DNA of 64,000 nucleotides. Origin: Sphingobacterium sp. (GTDB lineage Bacteria > Bacteroidota > Bacteroidia > Sphingobacteriales > Sphingobacteriaceae). The stretch lies in NCBI GenBank assembly GCA_031277685.1, contig JAITLV010000056.1:41923-105922 (forward strand), written 5' to 3'. A model generated the notes under the pieces. That model saw only the letters and a program-made list of their open reading frames with translations. It ran no database searches and had not been told where the DNA came from. Within the stretch, counting starts at the first letter, position 1. The number at the start of each line of letters is the position of its first letter. The translations under genes and the position numbers were made by a program. This document shows, piece after piece, positions 35,164 through 43,591 of the stretch.

Positions 35164-36315
35164 TTAAAATTCCTGCCATAGCCTAATCAGATCATCAATA
35201 CGACCAAATACGGCGTTTTCAAAATCAAAGTTTCCATCGTCTATATCTTCCCTGTTGTATTTGACAAAACGTACAGGTTCGTCTATTTCGCCGTATTCCT
35301 GAAGGTCACTATTGACTGTCTCACAGAGTGTATCAAATAGGTTTCCTTTTATATTGGCGCAAAAAGATACATAGTCGTCAAGTGTAATGGCTCTTTCTTC
35401 CTGCTCTCTTTGCTCCCGATACCTCAGCGGAAGAAAATTTCGGTCTATTCGGCTTTTTCGGTATTTCCTGTAGATCTCGTAAAAACGCTTGGCCAGTATC
35501 AGACAGGAATGGTCAAAGGGTGATCTTGGTTTAAATGACCTGACCCGTCTACCGAAAGATTTTAGATGGTCAGCGCTACAGATCATTTCTTTCATGAAGT
35601 CACCAATCTCTTTTGCATCTTCAAGTTCCCTGCAAGTTTCTTTATCTCTATAATCTTCATCTTCACTCTCAGCCCATTCTTCTAACATGTCATAGCTATA
35701 GTTCAGATAACAGCCCTCTTCCCGATAGTAGGGGATTTTTAGGATTTGATATAAGTAGGCATACACGGACAATAGGAGCAGAGCAGATTTTTCTGTATCC
35801 TTCCTGTACAGGATTGTGTACAAAGGAATTATTGGTACATAGTATAATGTCATCCCTGTGTCGTATATTTCCTCTTTTGCAAAATAGATCGAACCTTTTT
35901 CTAGGATAAGACGTACCTCCCGCCAGTCATTGGTACATTTTATAAGCTGTTTTTTGACGTCAGCCAGTGATGCAGAAATATTATAAGGATAGGGGATTGC
36001 GTTCACATTTTTAGGAGTGATCCCAAATTTTTCGCTGATTACGGCAAGGGACTCGAAGTAGTCCCTTGCCAATAGATCTTGTTTATAGCCTGCCACTGCT
36101 GTTGGGTCTTGCAACCTTGTATAGAACTTGGTTTTCAGAAAGGCATCGGTAGCATTGTAGGTGGAAGGGACTTTCGTTTGTCCTTTTGCAGTTCTGCCTG
36201 ATCTTTTGGCCTTTGCATCCAGTTGGAGAACTCGCCCAGCTTGTAGAACAGTTGTTGTTGTCTTACATTTTTTGGCGGTGTTATTGGTGCTATATATTGT
36301 TTTTGCATGATTCAT
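35164..36315 (-). CDS. PRTRC system protein F
   Basis: A 383-residue protein placed as PRTRC protein F by its position between proteins C and B and by size. The N-terminal 60 residues are basic and low in complexity. The middle contains hydrophobic stretches (about 170-200) that may be buried helices. Charged acidic segments (AESEDEDYRDKE) follow. No enzyme motif is visible. It starts 17 bp after the protein C stop on the same strand. Confidence 0.75.
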   Translation of the reverse strand: MNHAKTIYSTNNTAKKCKTTTTVLQAGRVLQLDAKAKRSGRTAKGQTKVPSTYNATDAFLKTKFYTRLQDPTAVAGYKQDLLARDYFESLAVISEKFGITPKNVNAIPYPYNISASLADVKKQLIKCTNDWREVRLILEKGSIYFAKEEIYDTGMTLYYVPIIPLYTILYRKDTEKSALLLLSVYAYLYQILKIPYYREEGCYLNYSYDMLEEWAESEDEDYRDKETCRELEDAKEIGDFMKEMICSADHLKSFGRRVRSFKPRSPFDHSCLILAKRFYEIYRKYRKSRIDRNFLPLRYREQREQEERAITLDDYVSFCANIKGNLFDTLCETVNSDLQEYGEIDEPVRFVKYNREDIDDGNFDFENAVFGRIDDLIRLWQEF

Positions 36316-36332
36316 TGTATTTAATTTTTGTG

Positions 36333-36548
36333 TTAACCTTTAGTGCCTATTACCGTCTCAAAATGATACTGTATGGTATCGTTTATGATTTTTGGCTGTG
36401 AAATTTTGGCTGTCGTCAGTACAGGATAGTTATTTGAATAGAAGTTCAATACGGCCTGTGTGCTCCATTTTGGTTCAGGATCGTTCAATACGATTTCCCT
36501 CTCTTTTTCTTTGAGTATAAATACTCTTTGTAATGTTGTTATTATCAT
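36333..36548 (-). CDS. PRTRC system protein C
   Basis: A 71-residue protein. The order VFILKEKEREIVLNDPEP, then VLNFYSNNYPVLTTA, then a C-terminal VIGTKG matches the small PRTRC protein C, whose members end in a Gly-bearing tail. The C-terminal glycine next to an E1-like ThiF protein invites comparison with ubiquitin-like modifiers, but this is inference. It sits between proteins E and F in the operon. Confidence 0.82.
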   Translation of the reverse strand: MIITTLQRVFILKEKEREIVLNDPEPKWSTQAVLNFYSNNYPVLTTAKISQPKIINDTIQYHFETVIGTKG

Positions 36549-36564
36549 AGCTTTTATTTTATAT

Positions 36565-37146
36565 TTATTCCTCTTCTCGGTTGACTGGCTCGTTTTCTGC
36601 GATTTCCTCCGTTCCAGTCTTCTCGGGTGAATCGGAAAAAAGGTTCTGTGCGAACTCCCTTTCGTAGACCTGCTGTTTATCCCTGATGGTCTTTGCGTGT
36701 TCGGGATACTCCGTAGCTTTTGGTAGGGCAGTCCAAGCTTCTTTGAATTTTCCTTCTTTTTCTAGCATTTCAGCTTTTAGCCATGCTTGATCGTATGTCC
36801 GTTTTTTTGCATCCTTTGTTTTTTTTTCGTGCTCCGATTTTTGTTTTGCCATTGCGGAATTTGCTTCGGTTGTTTCCAACTGTTTCAGGAAATTTTCCAT
36901 ATTGGTGAGGAGTCCATCCGCTTTTTGAAGCGGTTTTTTGATATGCTGAAAAAAATGCTCGTCCAGTTCGTCAGCAGTTGCTGTAATATTGAAGGGTATG
37001 ATCATATTTTTAGCCTTATCGCCACAGCCGTCGTTTTCAATGAATATCGAAACAACTAGGGTGCTGGGGGTCGCCTTAGCAATGGTTAGCATCAATTTGC
37101 TATTAATGTCCATTTGCGCTATTTTGTTAAAGAAGTTAGTTTCCAT
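36565..37146 (-). CDS. PRTRC system protein E
   Basis: A 193-residue protein, started at 37146 (METNFFNKIAQM), the usual start of this family; an ATG at 37164 would add six residues. The N-terminal 80 residues form a compact domain (LMLTIAKATPSTLVVSIFIEND). The rest is a long charged helix (about 95-150, Lys/Glu-rich, likely coiled coil) and an acidic tail. It overlaps the end of the preceding gene by 11 bp. Confidence 0.78.
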   Translation of the reverse strand: METNFFNKIAQMDINSKLMLTIAKATPSTLVVSIFIENDGCGDKAKNMIIPFNITATADELDEHFFQHIKKPLQKADGLLTNMENFLKQLETTEANSAMAKQKSEHEKKTKDAKKRTYDQAWLKAEMLEKEGKFKEAWTALPKATEYPEHAKTIRDKQQVYEREFAQNLFSDSPEKTGTEEIAENEPVNREEE

Positions 37147-37498
37147 ATTGCCATTTTTTTTCAACTACACTTAATAATATATACTCCTCCGATAGTCCCA
37201 TTTCCCTTAACCGATCTTCATAAGCCTTCATTTCATGGTTGAACTCGCCTATACCTTCATCGCCCGTAAGCAGTAGTTTATCTGCTGTTTCGGTTTTTAG
37301 GGCTTTGGTTATCTTGGTAAATAGTTGCTTGATATGCCTGCGTTGGTCTGACATTTTACCTATCCGTTGAGCAAAAAACATATATTGTTGCAAAGTATCT
37401 TTATTGATAAGGGCATTGGGAATATTCGATTGCCTGAACTGTTCAACAAAGCGGTTATATAACCAATCTGCGAACTGGTATTTTTCTAGTATATCCAT
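37136..37498 (-). CDS. Hypothetical protein of the PRTRC operon
   Basis: A 120-residue, mostly helical, soluble protein that I do not recognise. It has no cysteine motif, signal or membrane segment. It overlaps protein E by 11 bp and follows the 68-residue gene by 3 bp, so it is translated as part of the same operon. That tight packing is the main evidence that it is a real gene. Confidence 0.65.
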   Translation of the reverse strand: MDILEKYQFADWLYNRFVEQFRQSNIPNALINKDTLQQYMFFAQRIGKMSDQRRHIKQLFTKITKALKTETADKLLLTGDEGIGEFNHEMKAYEDRLREMGLSEEYILLSVVEKKWQYGN

Positions 37499-37501
37499 GA
37501 T

Positions 37502-37708
37502 CTAAATTTTTGTGATCTTGTTATTATTCTTTTCGTAATTCATCTTATAGCCATTGCGATGGATGACCATTTCAAGGTTTTTCCTTGCGTTCTCAAGGTT
37601 CTCCCTATCGTTAGAGGAAACATTCAGTACATGGAGGATTGTGAATTTTTCCACTATATCCGCTACTATTTTCAGAGCGTTATATTCTGTCTCAAGATCT
37701 TTTTTCAT
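37502..37708 (-). CDS. Small hypothetical protein of the PRTRC operon
   Basis: A 68-residue, charged, helical protein with a basic C-terminus (YEKNNNKITKI). No family is recognised. It overlaps the preceding gene by 17 bp and ends 3 bp before the next, and this close spacing supports it as a gene. A nucleic-acid-binding role is possible from the charge but not shown. Confidence 0.55.
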   Translation of the reverse strand: MKKDLETEYNALKIVADIVEKFTILHVLNVSSNDRENLENARKNLEMVIHRNGYKMNYEKNNNKITKI

Positions 37709-38048
37709 TGCCTTGGATTTTTAGTGATTTTAGATATGTTGTATAGCGTCCTGTTATTTCCTTACCTCTTCGGAAAATATCCGTACTATAATTGTAATGT
37801 TCCTCGAACATTCGGACTTCTTTAGTGACTAGGTTTATAGTGTAACGGTAGGAGGCATTAGTTCGCTGTTCATCCATCTCACAGTGTTTTCTTATGAGTG
37901 ATAGCTCCCACTTGGGATTGTTTAAAGCTAGTAGAGGTAATAGAATGACTTCTACTATGTATTCCTGTTCGGGTGCGCTTGACCCATCGAGTACGCATTT
38001 TATACGTGTGCTGTCACTAAGCGTGATATGTAGGTTTGAACGTGTCAT
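37692..38048 (-). CDS. Hypothetical protein of the PRTRC operon
   Basis: A 118-residue protein, probably beta-rich in the first half and with a basic C-terminus. No known motif is seen. It begins inside the stop region of the 153-residue gene (4-bp overlap), the pattern of translational coupling. It is one of three small unknown genes between the paralogue pair and the PRTRC set. Confidence 0.6.
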   Translation of the reverse strand: MTRSNLHITLSDSTRIKCVLDGSSAPEQEYIVEVILLPLLALNNPKWELSLIRKHCEMDEQRTNASYRYTINLVTKEVRMFEEHYNYSTDIFRRGKEITGRYTTYLKSLKIQGNEKRS

Positions 38049-38506
38049 TTTTTTTGATTTTTTGGTTTAAAATTTCCAGTATTACTACTTTGATGAGTGC
38101 ATGATTCTGGTTTTAATATTTGTACGAGTTTCTGCTCACCGAATAGCAGATGTATCGCGAATGCTAATTTTCTTCCGCATTCTTCCTTTTCGGTGTAATG
38201 AATCAGTGCATTGATACTGAAAAACGCATCGTAACCGTCAAAAAGCTGATCGCTGAAACGCCTGGCATATCTGCACAGTTTCGAGTCATTTTTCGACAGG
38301 ACACGTTCAATATTGCCCATGACCTGATACCAAAATGAAACTGTGATAATGTCCTCTGTCCATGCATTGTACACGAGTTCCCTGTTCGATTTAAACAGTT
38401 CTATTTCTTTTCCTATGAACGTTGTCAGTTCCATAAGACTATGGGGAAACAGCTTTGCTAGGTGGTACGCTCTTTCCAAGTTTGTCATATCTTCAAGTGC
38501 TTTCAT
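38045..38506 (-). CDS. Hypothetical protein, paralogue A
   Basis: A 153-residue helical protein. It shares its plan with the next gene upstream: MK-L--M-N-ERAY-LA-LFP near the start, a -FI-KEI- helix, R-FADQ-like and LLFGE near the end. The pair is therefore an old duplication. No cysteine or catalytic signature is conserved. The family appears in operons with DUF932 and PRTRC genes, and the role is unknown. Confidence 0.65.
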   Translation of the reverse strand: MKALEDMTNLERAYHLAKLFPHSLMELTTFIGKEIELFKSNRELVYNAWTEDIITVSFWYQVMGNIERVLSKNDSKLCRYARRFSDQLFDGYDAFFSINALIHYTEKEECGRKLAFAIHLLFGEQKLVQILKPESCTHQSSNTGNFKPKNQKK

Positions 38507-38549
38507 TTTTTGTTTTTTTAAAGTGTTACTATATTGTTAAAACCATAGC

Positions 38550-38933
38550 CTATACTGGTTCGTCCCCGAACAGCAGATCAATGGCCATTTTAACAGGAAG
38601 CTGTACATTATCCTGCTTTGCGTATTCCATTAGGCAATGGATGGTAAATACACTATTGTGCGAATAGAAATATTGGTCCGCAAATACCCGTGGACTTCGG
38701 TGGAGCATCACATTGTAGGTGCGGTTTATTTTCTCCACTTCCGTAATCAGGATATACCAATAATCGGTACTGGCGATACAGGCTTTTGCGCTCTTTCTGT
38801 ACTCTGTTTCTTTTTCCCTGAAAACTGTTATTTCCTTTTTGATGAACTCGGTAATGTTATCGAGTTCATCGGGAAAGAGACTTGCAAGCAGATAGGCTCT
38901 TTCTGTATTGTTCATTTCTTTCAATGATTTCAT
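38550..38933 (-). CDS. Hypothetical protein, paralogue B
   Basis: A 127-residue helical protein from the ATG at 38933 (MKSLKEMNNTERAY), chosen because it aligns with the paralogue at 38045. An ATG at 38978 would add 15 residues with no counterpart. It shares NNTERAYLLASLFP and a terminal LLFGDEPV with the paralogue. It lies 59 bp downstream of the DUF932 gene in the same operon. Confidence 0.65.
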   Translation of the reverse strand: MKSLKEMNNTERAYLLASLFPDELDNITEFIKKEITVFREKETEYRKSAKACIASTDYWYILITEVEKINRTYNVMLHRSPRVFADQYFYSHNSVFTIHCLMEYAKQDNVQLPVKMAIDLLFGDEPV

Positions 38934-38992
38934 GACATTGTGGTTTTGAAAAGGTAGCAGGCTGTGCAGACCTGCCACCTTTTGTTAAGTAT

Positions 38993-40066
38993 TTAATTCA
39001 ACTGGAATATATCTGTACCTATCTTCTCAAAGGAGTTACACAGGTTAAATGCTTCCTGCGCCCTTGCCTGAGCTGTTCCACCAAGTACAATGGATTTCAG
39101 TTTTGCTTCGGAATCCTTGTAGTTTCGGACATTCTGAAAATACCCTGTCACCGCATTGTACGCCCCGAACAGCGTTCCCTTTGTAGTCTCCATCTGTTGC
39201 GTGTCGTTCATCATGGCGTAGGCGAACGCATCATCCACGGTGTTTTTAAACATGGTGGAAAGTTCATCTTCTGCGCCTTTTTTAAGGAGGTTAAAGGTTT
39301 CCTTATTTGGGCATAAAGCGAGTTCGATCAACTTACGGACTTCACTGTCCTTTACTTTGATTCCTGCCCATTTGTTAAAAATGCCTTCCATCTGTGCTGT
39401 CAGGCTGTTAGCTAGTCCCATAACCTTATGAGCATCAGTCAGACGCTGTTTCGCCCCTGCCGTGTGTTTAATCCTTACGACATTGCTCATGCTCTTTAAA
39501 GATGCATTCAGTGTATTCTGACAGACAATACGGATAGGAGTAAATGCGGCTGTAATACTTCCGCTACCATCATGCGAGGTTGTCAGGAAGATGTATTTTT
39601 CGATCACATCATCCGAATTTCCTATCCTTATATAGTTAGGAAGTTTAGCAGTGATGAATATTCGTTCTCCATTTCCTAAAGCGCCTGCTGTCTCATAGAG
39701 AATCCCGCTTTCACCGCCTACGATAGAATCAAAGAAGCTAAAGGCATCACGGTTCTGTACGATATGGTAATCTTTACCAACTACACCCAATACGGTATTG
39801 TTGTCTGTACGGATATTGGCAAAATAGTCGGGAACTTGCAGTTCGGTATCCTGTATGACAATACCCTCCGCAATCTGCACCACGCCTGAACCCTTTGTAA
39901 ATAATGGTGATTTTTCCACTTCGTAGTCAAGCCCTGCGTGTTTGATTGCTTCCGCACTTGTCGGGTATTCCTGCACGATTTGACCTAGTCCGTGCCATGC
40001 TTTTTCCTTTACGCTAAAAAATGAGTAGCGTCCAGTTCTGTTGTTGAAATTTAAATTATGTCCCAT
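38993..40066 (-). CDS. DUF932 phage/plasmid-like protein
   Basis: A 357-residue member of the DUF932 family found on plasmids, phages and integrative elements. Characteristic parts are WHGLGQIVQEYPTSAEAIKHAGL near residue 24 and YHIVQNRDAFSFFDSIV near 100, with TTSHDGSGSITAAFTPIRIVCQNTLN following. The molecular role is unknown; it is often beside ssb or recombination genes, as here. It is 33 bp downstream of the SSB gene. Confidence 0.85.
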   Translation of the reverse strand: MGHNLNFNNRTGRYSFFSVKEKAWHGLGQIVQEYPTSAEAIKHAGLDYEVEKSPLFTKGSGVVQIAEGIVIQDTELQVPDYFANIRTDNNTVLGVVGKDYHIVQNRDAFSFFDSIVGGESGILYETAGALGNGERIFITAKLPNYIRIGNSDDVIEKYIFLTTSHDGSGSITAAFTPIRIVCQNTLNASLKSMSNVVRIKHTAGAKQRLTDAHKVMGLANSLTAQMEGIFNKWAGIKVKDSEVRKLIELALCPNKETFNLLKKGAEDELSTMFKNTVDDAFAYAMMNDTQQMETTKGTLFGAYNAVTGYFQNVRNYKDSEAKLKSIVLGGTAQARAQEAFNLCNSFEKIGTDIFQLN

Positions 40067-40099
40067 GACTTTAAGATTTTAAGGTGAATAAATTGTGAT

Positions 40100-40498
40100 T
40101 TAGAAAGGGAGGGCGTCTTCTTCTCCCGCCGGTACAGGCTCGTTATTTTCCTGTTCTTTGCTACCTTGTACTGTTTCGGGGTCTTTTTTGGCAAACTTTC
40201 CTATCGGCTTGATCGCCGTAACGTGAAAATTAATTCCCGCTTTTGCTTCGCCGGAATTGTTGATCCACGCCCTTGCGGACAGTTCTCCATAGAGTTCCAC
40301 AAAAAGTCCCTGTACAAGCCAAGGGGCTGCTTTTGCGGTGAGCCAGTAGGCACAGTCGATGAAGGTGGTGTTTTCCACTCTGTGTCCTTCTTTGTCCTTA
40401 TAGTTGTCATTGATCGCAATTGAGAAGTTTACCACTTCTTTTCCGTTGGGTGTTGTGCTGACTTTTGCGTCTCTTGTCAGCGTTCCTGAGATGTTCAT
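40100..40498 (-). CDS. ssb: Single-stranded DNA-binding protein
   Basis: A 132-residue SSB with an OB-fold at about residues 1-105 (NISGTLTRDAKVSTTPNGKEVVNFSIAIND, then FIDCAYW). It has a short acidic C-terminal tail ending EEDALPF, close to the DDDLPF-type tip that recruits repair and replication proteins. As the first gene of the minus-strand operon it marks the module as plasmid- or ICE-derived, where an own SSB protects transfer DNA. Confidence 0.92.
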   Translation of the reverse strand: MNISGTLTRDAKVSTTPNGKEVVNFSIAINDNYKDKEGHRVENTTFIDCAYWLTAKAAPWLVQGLFVELYGELSARAWINNSGEAKAGINFHVTAIKPIGKFAKKDPETVQGSKEQENNEPVPAGEEDALPF

Positions 40499-41737
40499 AA
40501 CTTTTGTTTTTAAGTTGTTTTACAATCTTGTTACGTTTCCATTTCTTTTAGTCCTGCCTGAGCCTCGGCCCCCGATCATTTTTTCAAAAGAAAAAAACAG
40601 AAAAAAAAGAAAGTCAAACGAGACGTAGGACAGGCCGCAAAAGGAAACGGAATAAAGGACGGCCATGTGTGGCTGCCTGTGTTTATGCCGTAGTCTTTTG
40701 CTGTTGGGTTGAGCATCCGAAGTATTTTTGCTTTCCTTTTTTGTCTGTTTCTTTGAAAAATTGATTTCCGTTTTTATTGATCCTTAAAGAAGTTATTGCG
40801 GCATGTGGGATAGCTGCTCTATGTACTTTTGAATTTCTTTTTCGACTGTTCTTTTGATAAAAAGTGATTCACGATATTTATATTTCAGGAATATCTTAGT
40901 ATTTAAAAGCAACGATATTCCATAGGGAATTGGAAGATGAATGTTGGTGGGGTGACGGTGATACAGCTTTCAATTTGCTATGTTCGGGGGCATAGAAAGC
41001 TCTTTTCCGCGTGGGGGCTTTATCGCAAGAAACGTGCTTTGCCGGAATGGGAAAAATGTAACTGCCTATTGGAAACAAGGAATCAAAAAGATATGGTTCT
41101 GCGTGAGTGATGGTAGCGGCATCCTTTTTCGGGAAAAAGATATAGCGGAGAGCACGACCGGACTGAACACTATGGCCATTGGGTGGGGGCGTTCAGGCGG
41201 GGCACGCCCAACAGAACATTTTATAAATAGTCCTTGTTTTTTAAATGAAACCGGGATTTTTAGTGTATCTGTTTGGCTTTGTTTGGTGGGTGTTGATGGA
41301 GCGATGGCTGGAAATCCTTTTCACAATGGAATTTGTACATATATTTCACCTACACGAAAACCGAATTGAGATTGCCATCTTCGTATAAACTTTACATGGA
41401 AGGATCTTTATATTCTACCTTCGATTAGAGCTGCATTTGGAAATTGCAGAAATTTTGATGAGCGGGCCATCGTGCACGAAATATATAGCCCATAAATTCA
41501 ATGGATTATTTACAGTTTTAACTAAAGACGATTAAAAAAACAAAGTTGCCACGCAATATTATGTGGTTAGCCTATATTTAATTTGTTTTGTTTACAGGAG
41601 AGCTTAGGTATAAACAGTTAAAAGTTTATGTAATCCAGGTCCAGTCTATGGATTTGAAGGTGTTGTGGCAAGCAGAACAGGGATAAGCAATTATCAACTA
41701 AAAAAGATGTAAATTGTATTACTAAAAACAATAAGCC
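40499..41737. other. Noncoding 1.2-kb region between the SSB operon and the caspase genes
   Basis: No convincing gene is present. It holds a GC-rich stretch followed by an A-rich run (40560-40625), G-rich strand segments at 40920-41000 and 41170-41220, and repeat copy A at 41103. A 129-codon open frame at 40980 is not supported as coding. The promoter of the SSB operon must be near 40500-40600 and that of the caspase genes near 41550-41700. Confidence 0.5.
41103..41160 (+). repeat. Imperfect direct repeat A, left of the caspase/SIR2 module
   Basis: A segment starting GTGAGTGAT and containing GGCATCCTTTT and AAAAGATATAGCG matches 50485-50542 at about 47 of 58 positions. Weaker similarity continues beyond, including GAAATCC...TTTCACAA at 41321 and 50605. 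The two copies bracket the four-gene defence-like module. Confidence 0.75.
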
Positions 41738-43456
41738 ATGACCAAACACGCTATCCTGATCGGGGTGAATTCTGTTCCCGGAATGGACTATCTCAGCGCC
41801 CCTGTGGACTACGCCATCAAAATGAGAAAATGGGCAATAAGTCAGGACTATAAAACATCGCTCTTCATTGATGACCCAAATTCTTCTTGGACTGCGGGAC
41901 CTTGTACGCGAAGTGCTATATTAAAGGAAATACATCGTGCAATTGTTGAGGGTACAGACCAACTTTTGATCTACTTTTCCGGTCATGGCATCCAAAGAAC
42001 GGCAGCCACTGATATCTGGTTGCTTCCTGGCTATGACCCTGATCCAAGCGACTGCATAAATCTTACCGAATGTAAAGCGCTTGCATTTAAATCAGGTGTA
42101 CCGCACATCGTGTTTATCTCCGATGCTTGCAGGGCTCCCTCTGACCAACCGGCGTTGCAGGCGGCAATGGGAGGAACTATCATTCCCAATATGGATCGTT
42201 TTAACCCAAAGATGAAGGTGGATATCCTCTATTCAACCTGGCCCGGCCATTTTTCAGTTGATATAATGGATATGAACAATCAATACATCAGTGTCTACAG
42301 TGAAAACCTTCTACATTGCCTGAACGGACATGTTCCCGAAGTTATAAGACATCTCATGAAATGTGCTCCGGGATTTCCGGCGGTTATGGCCGATGAACTG
42401 AACTGTTACCTGCAGGATGTTGTGCCCCAGAAAATGATGGAGGCCAAACATTCTCCTCAGTTTCCCATGGGGGAAGTAACTTCCAGGGATCCTCATTTTC
42501 TTGCAAGTTTCAAAAGGCTCCAACCTGGTGGGGAAGGAGAAGAGAATATACATTACAAGGTATTTGAATCTGAGCCCCGTAGTGAAGAACATTCCCTTGA
42601 TGACAGGCTAGATTCATATAAGAATAGTATTGGAGATACTGACAATGAAAAGGTTCATAACATCATGCGAGAATCGACTCTTGGATATGATACCTATTAT
42701 TATTCGGGAATTTTTGATGCATATAGAACCAGCTTTGGTATTGTCGGGGCAGATGATCTACAAGTATTCAGTAATTCACGCATCATTTTTTGGAATGATT
42801 CCGTGGAACAAAAGCGATATGATATTACATTTATCGATAATGTGCAGGCCAAAGATCCTGCTGGCTTAATGCTTGTGGCCAGCAATGGTAGAAATCGATT
42901 TTATCCCTTTAATATCATCAATGGTTTTTACACAGAACTGGTTTTTGACGGTAAGGAACTTCTGACTGTAAATTACTATCCGCTAGCACGCCGTCCAAAG
43001 TCAGAAAAAGAATTTCATCAGTTAAGAAATCAGAAGGTCAGTGTTATTGAAGCCGCTAAAAAAGGTATCTTTCTGAGTGAGACTGATCTAGGTAAGTACT
43101 TATATGATTATTGGAATCCTGATCCTACCATTGCACTTTTTGCAGCGTATGCCATGTTCAGGAAAGGAAATTATGCTGAGGTGAAAAAGATACTGCGTAA
43201 GATGGGTAATCCATCGAACCTAGGTGGTGACCTGAAATTGTTAAATCTGCTCAGTGATACCAAGTCGAGTGCAGTTGACCGTGGAATGATATCGCTTCCG
43301 GTACTGACTGAAGGATGGTCCTATCTGAACATGCTTGAAGGACACCCCTATGGTTTTCTTTCCACAAAGCTGGAACAGGGGTTATGGACTTCATTCAATG
43401 AAGAGGGAATGGATTTTTTATTCCATGAGCTCAAATTTAGACCAAGATTATGGTAG
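41738..43456 (+). CDS. Caspase-like (peptidase C14) protein 1
   Basis: A 572-residue protein with an N-terminal caspase-fold domain (about 1-240). The first strand MTKHAILIGVN is typical. The catalytic dyad is H83 in YFSGHG and C131 in FISDACRA, both intact. The centre (about 275-345) is variable. A C-terminal region (about 385-570) is shared with the next protein (PEAHs absent; RFYPFNII, ELLTVNYYP, LPVLTEGWSYL). Bacterial caspases act as proteases in abortive infection and cell-death systems. The C-terminal region may be the sensing or docking part. It starts a four-gene plus-strand set. Confidence 0.87.
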   Translation: MTKHAILIGVNSVPGMDYLSAPVDYAIKMRKWAISQDYKTSLFIDDPNSSWTAGPCTRSAILKEIHRAIVEGTDQLLIYFSGHGIQRTAATDIWLLPGYDPDPSDCINLTECKALAFKSGVPHIVFISDACRAPSDQPALQAAMGGTIIPNMDRFNPKMKVDILYSTWPGHFSVDIMDMNNQYISVYSENLLHCLNGHVPEVIRHLMKCAPGFPAVMADELNCYLQDVVPQKMMEAKHSPQFPMGEVTSRDPHFLASFKRLQPGGEGEENIHYKVFESEPRSEEHSLDDRLDSYKNSIGDTDNEKVHNIMRESTLGYDTYYYSGIFDAYRTSFGIVGADDLQVFSNSRIIFWNDSVEQKRYDITFIDNVQAKDPAGLMLVASNGRNRFYPFNIINGFYTELVFDGKELLTVNYYPLARRPKSEKEFHQLRNQKVSVIEAAKKGIFLSETDLGKYLYDYWNPDPTIALFAAYAMFRKGNYAEVKKILRKMGNPSNLGGDLKLLNLLSDTKSSAVDRGMISLPVLTEGWSYLNMLEGHPYGFLSTKLEQGLWTSFNEEGMDFLFHELKFRPRLW

Positions 43457-43591
43457 AGCAATAGCCTGATGAGGGAGTCAGATAAATAAATATCTGGGGA
43501 GATTAACACAGAACCACGTATTTTCGCAGTGGACTTTAATGTTTTATCGGGAAAAAGTTTAAATTGTAGTTACAAACTAATAAGCCAAATT

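Noticed and set aside
36186..36401. Plus-strand frame across PRTRC genes F and C
   Set aside because: It is antisense to two well-supported genes and has no family features.
40980..41369. A 129-codon open frame left of the caspase genes
   Set aside because: It runs through repeat A and the G-rich noncoding segment, has odd residue composition, and the matching repeat B does not keep the frame. I treat it as noncoding.
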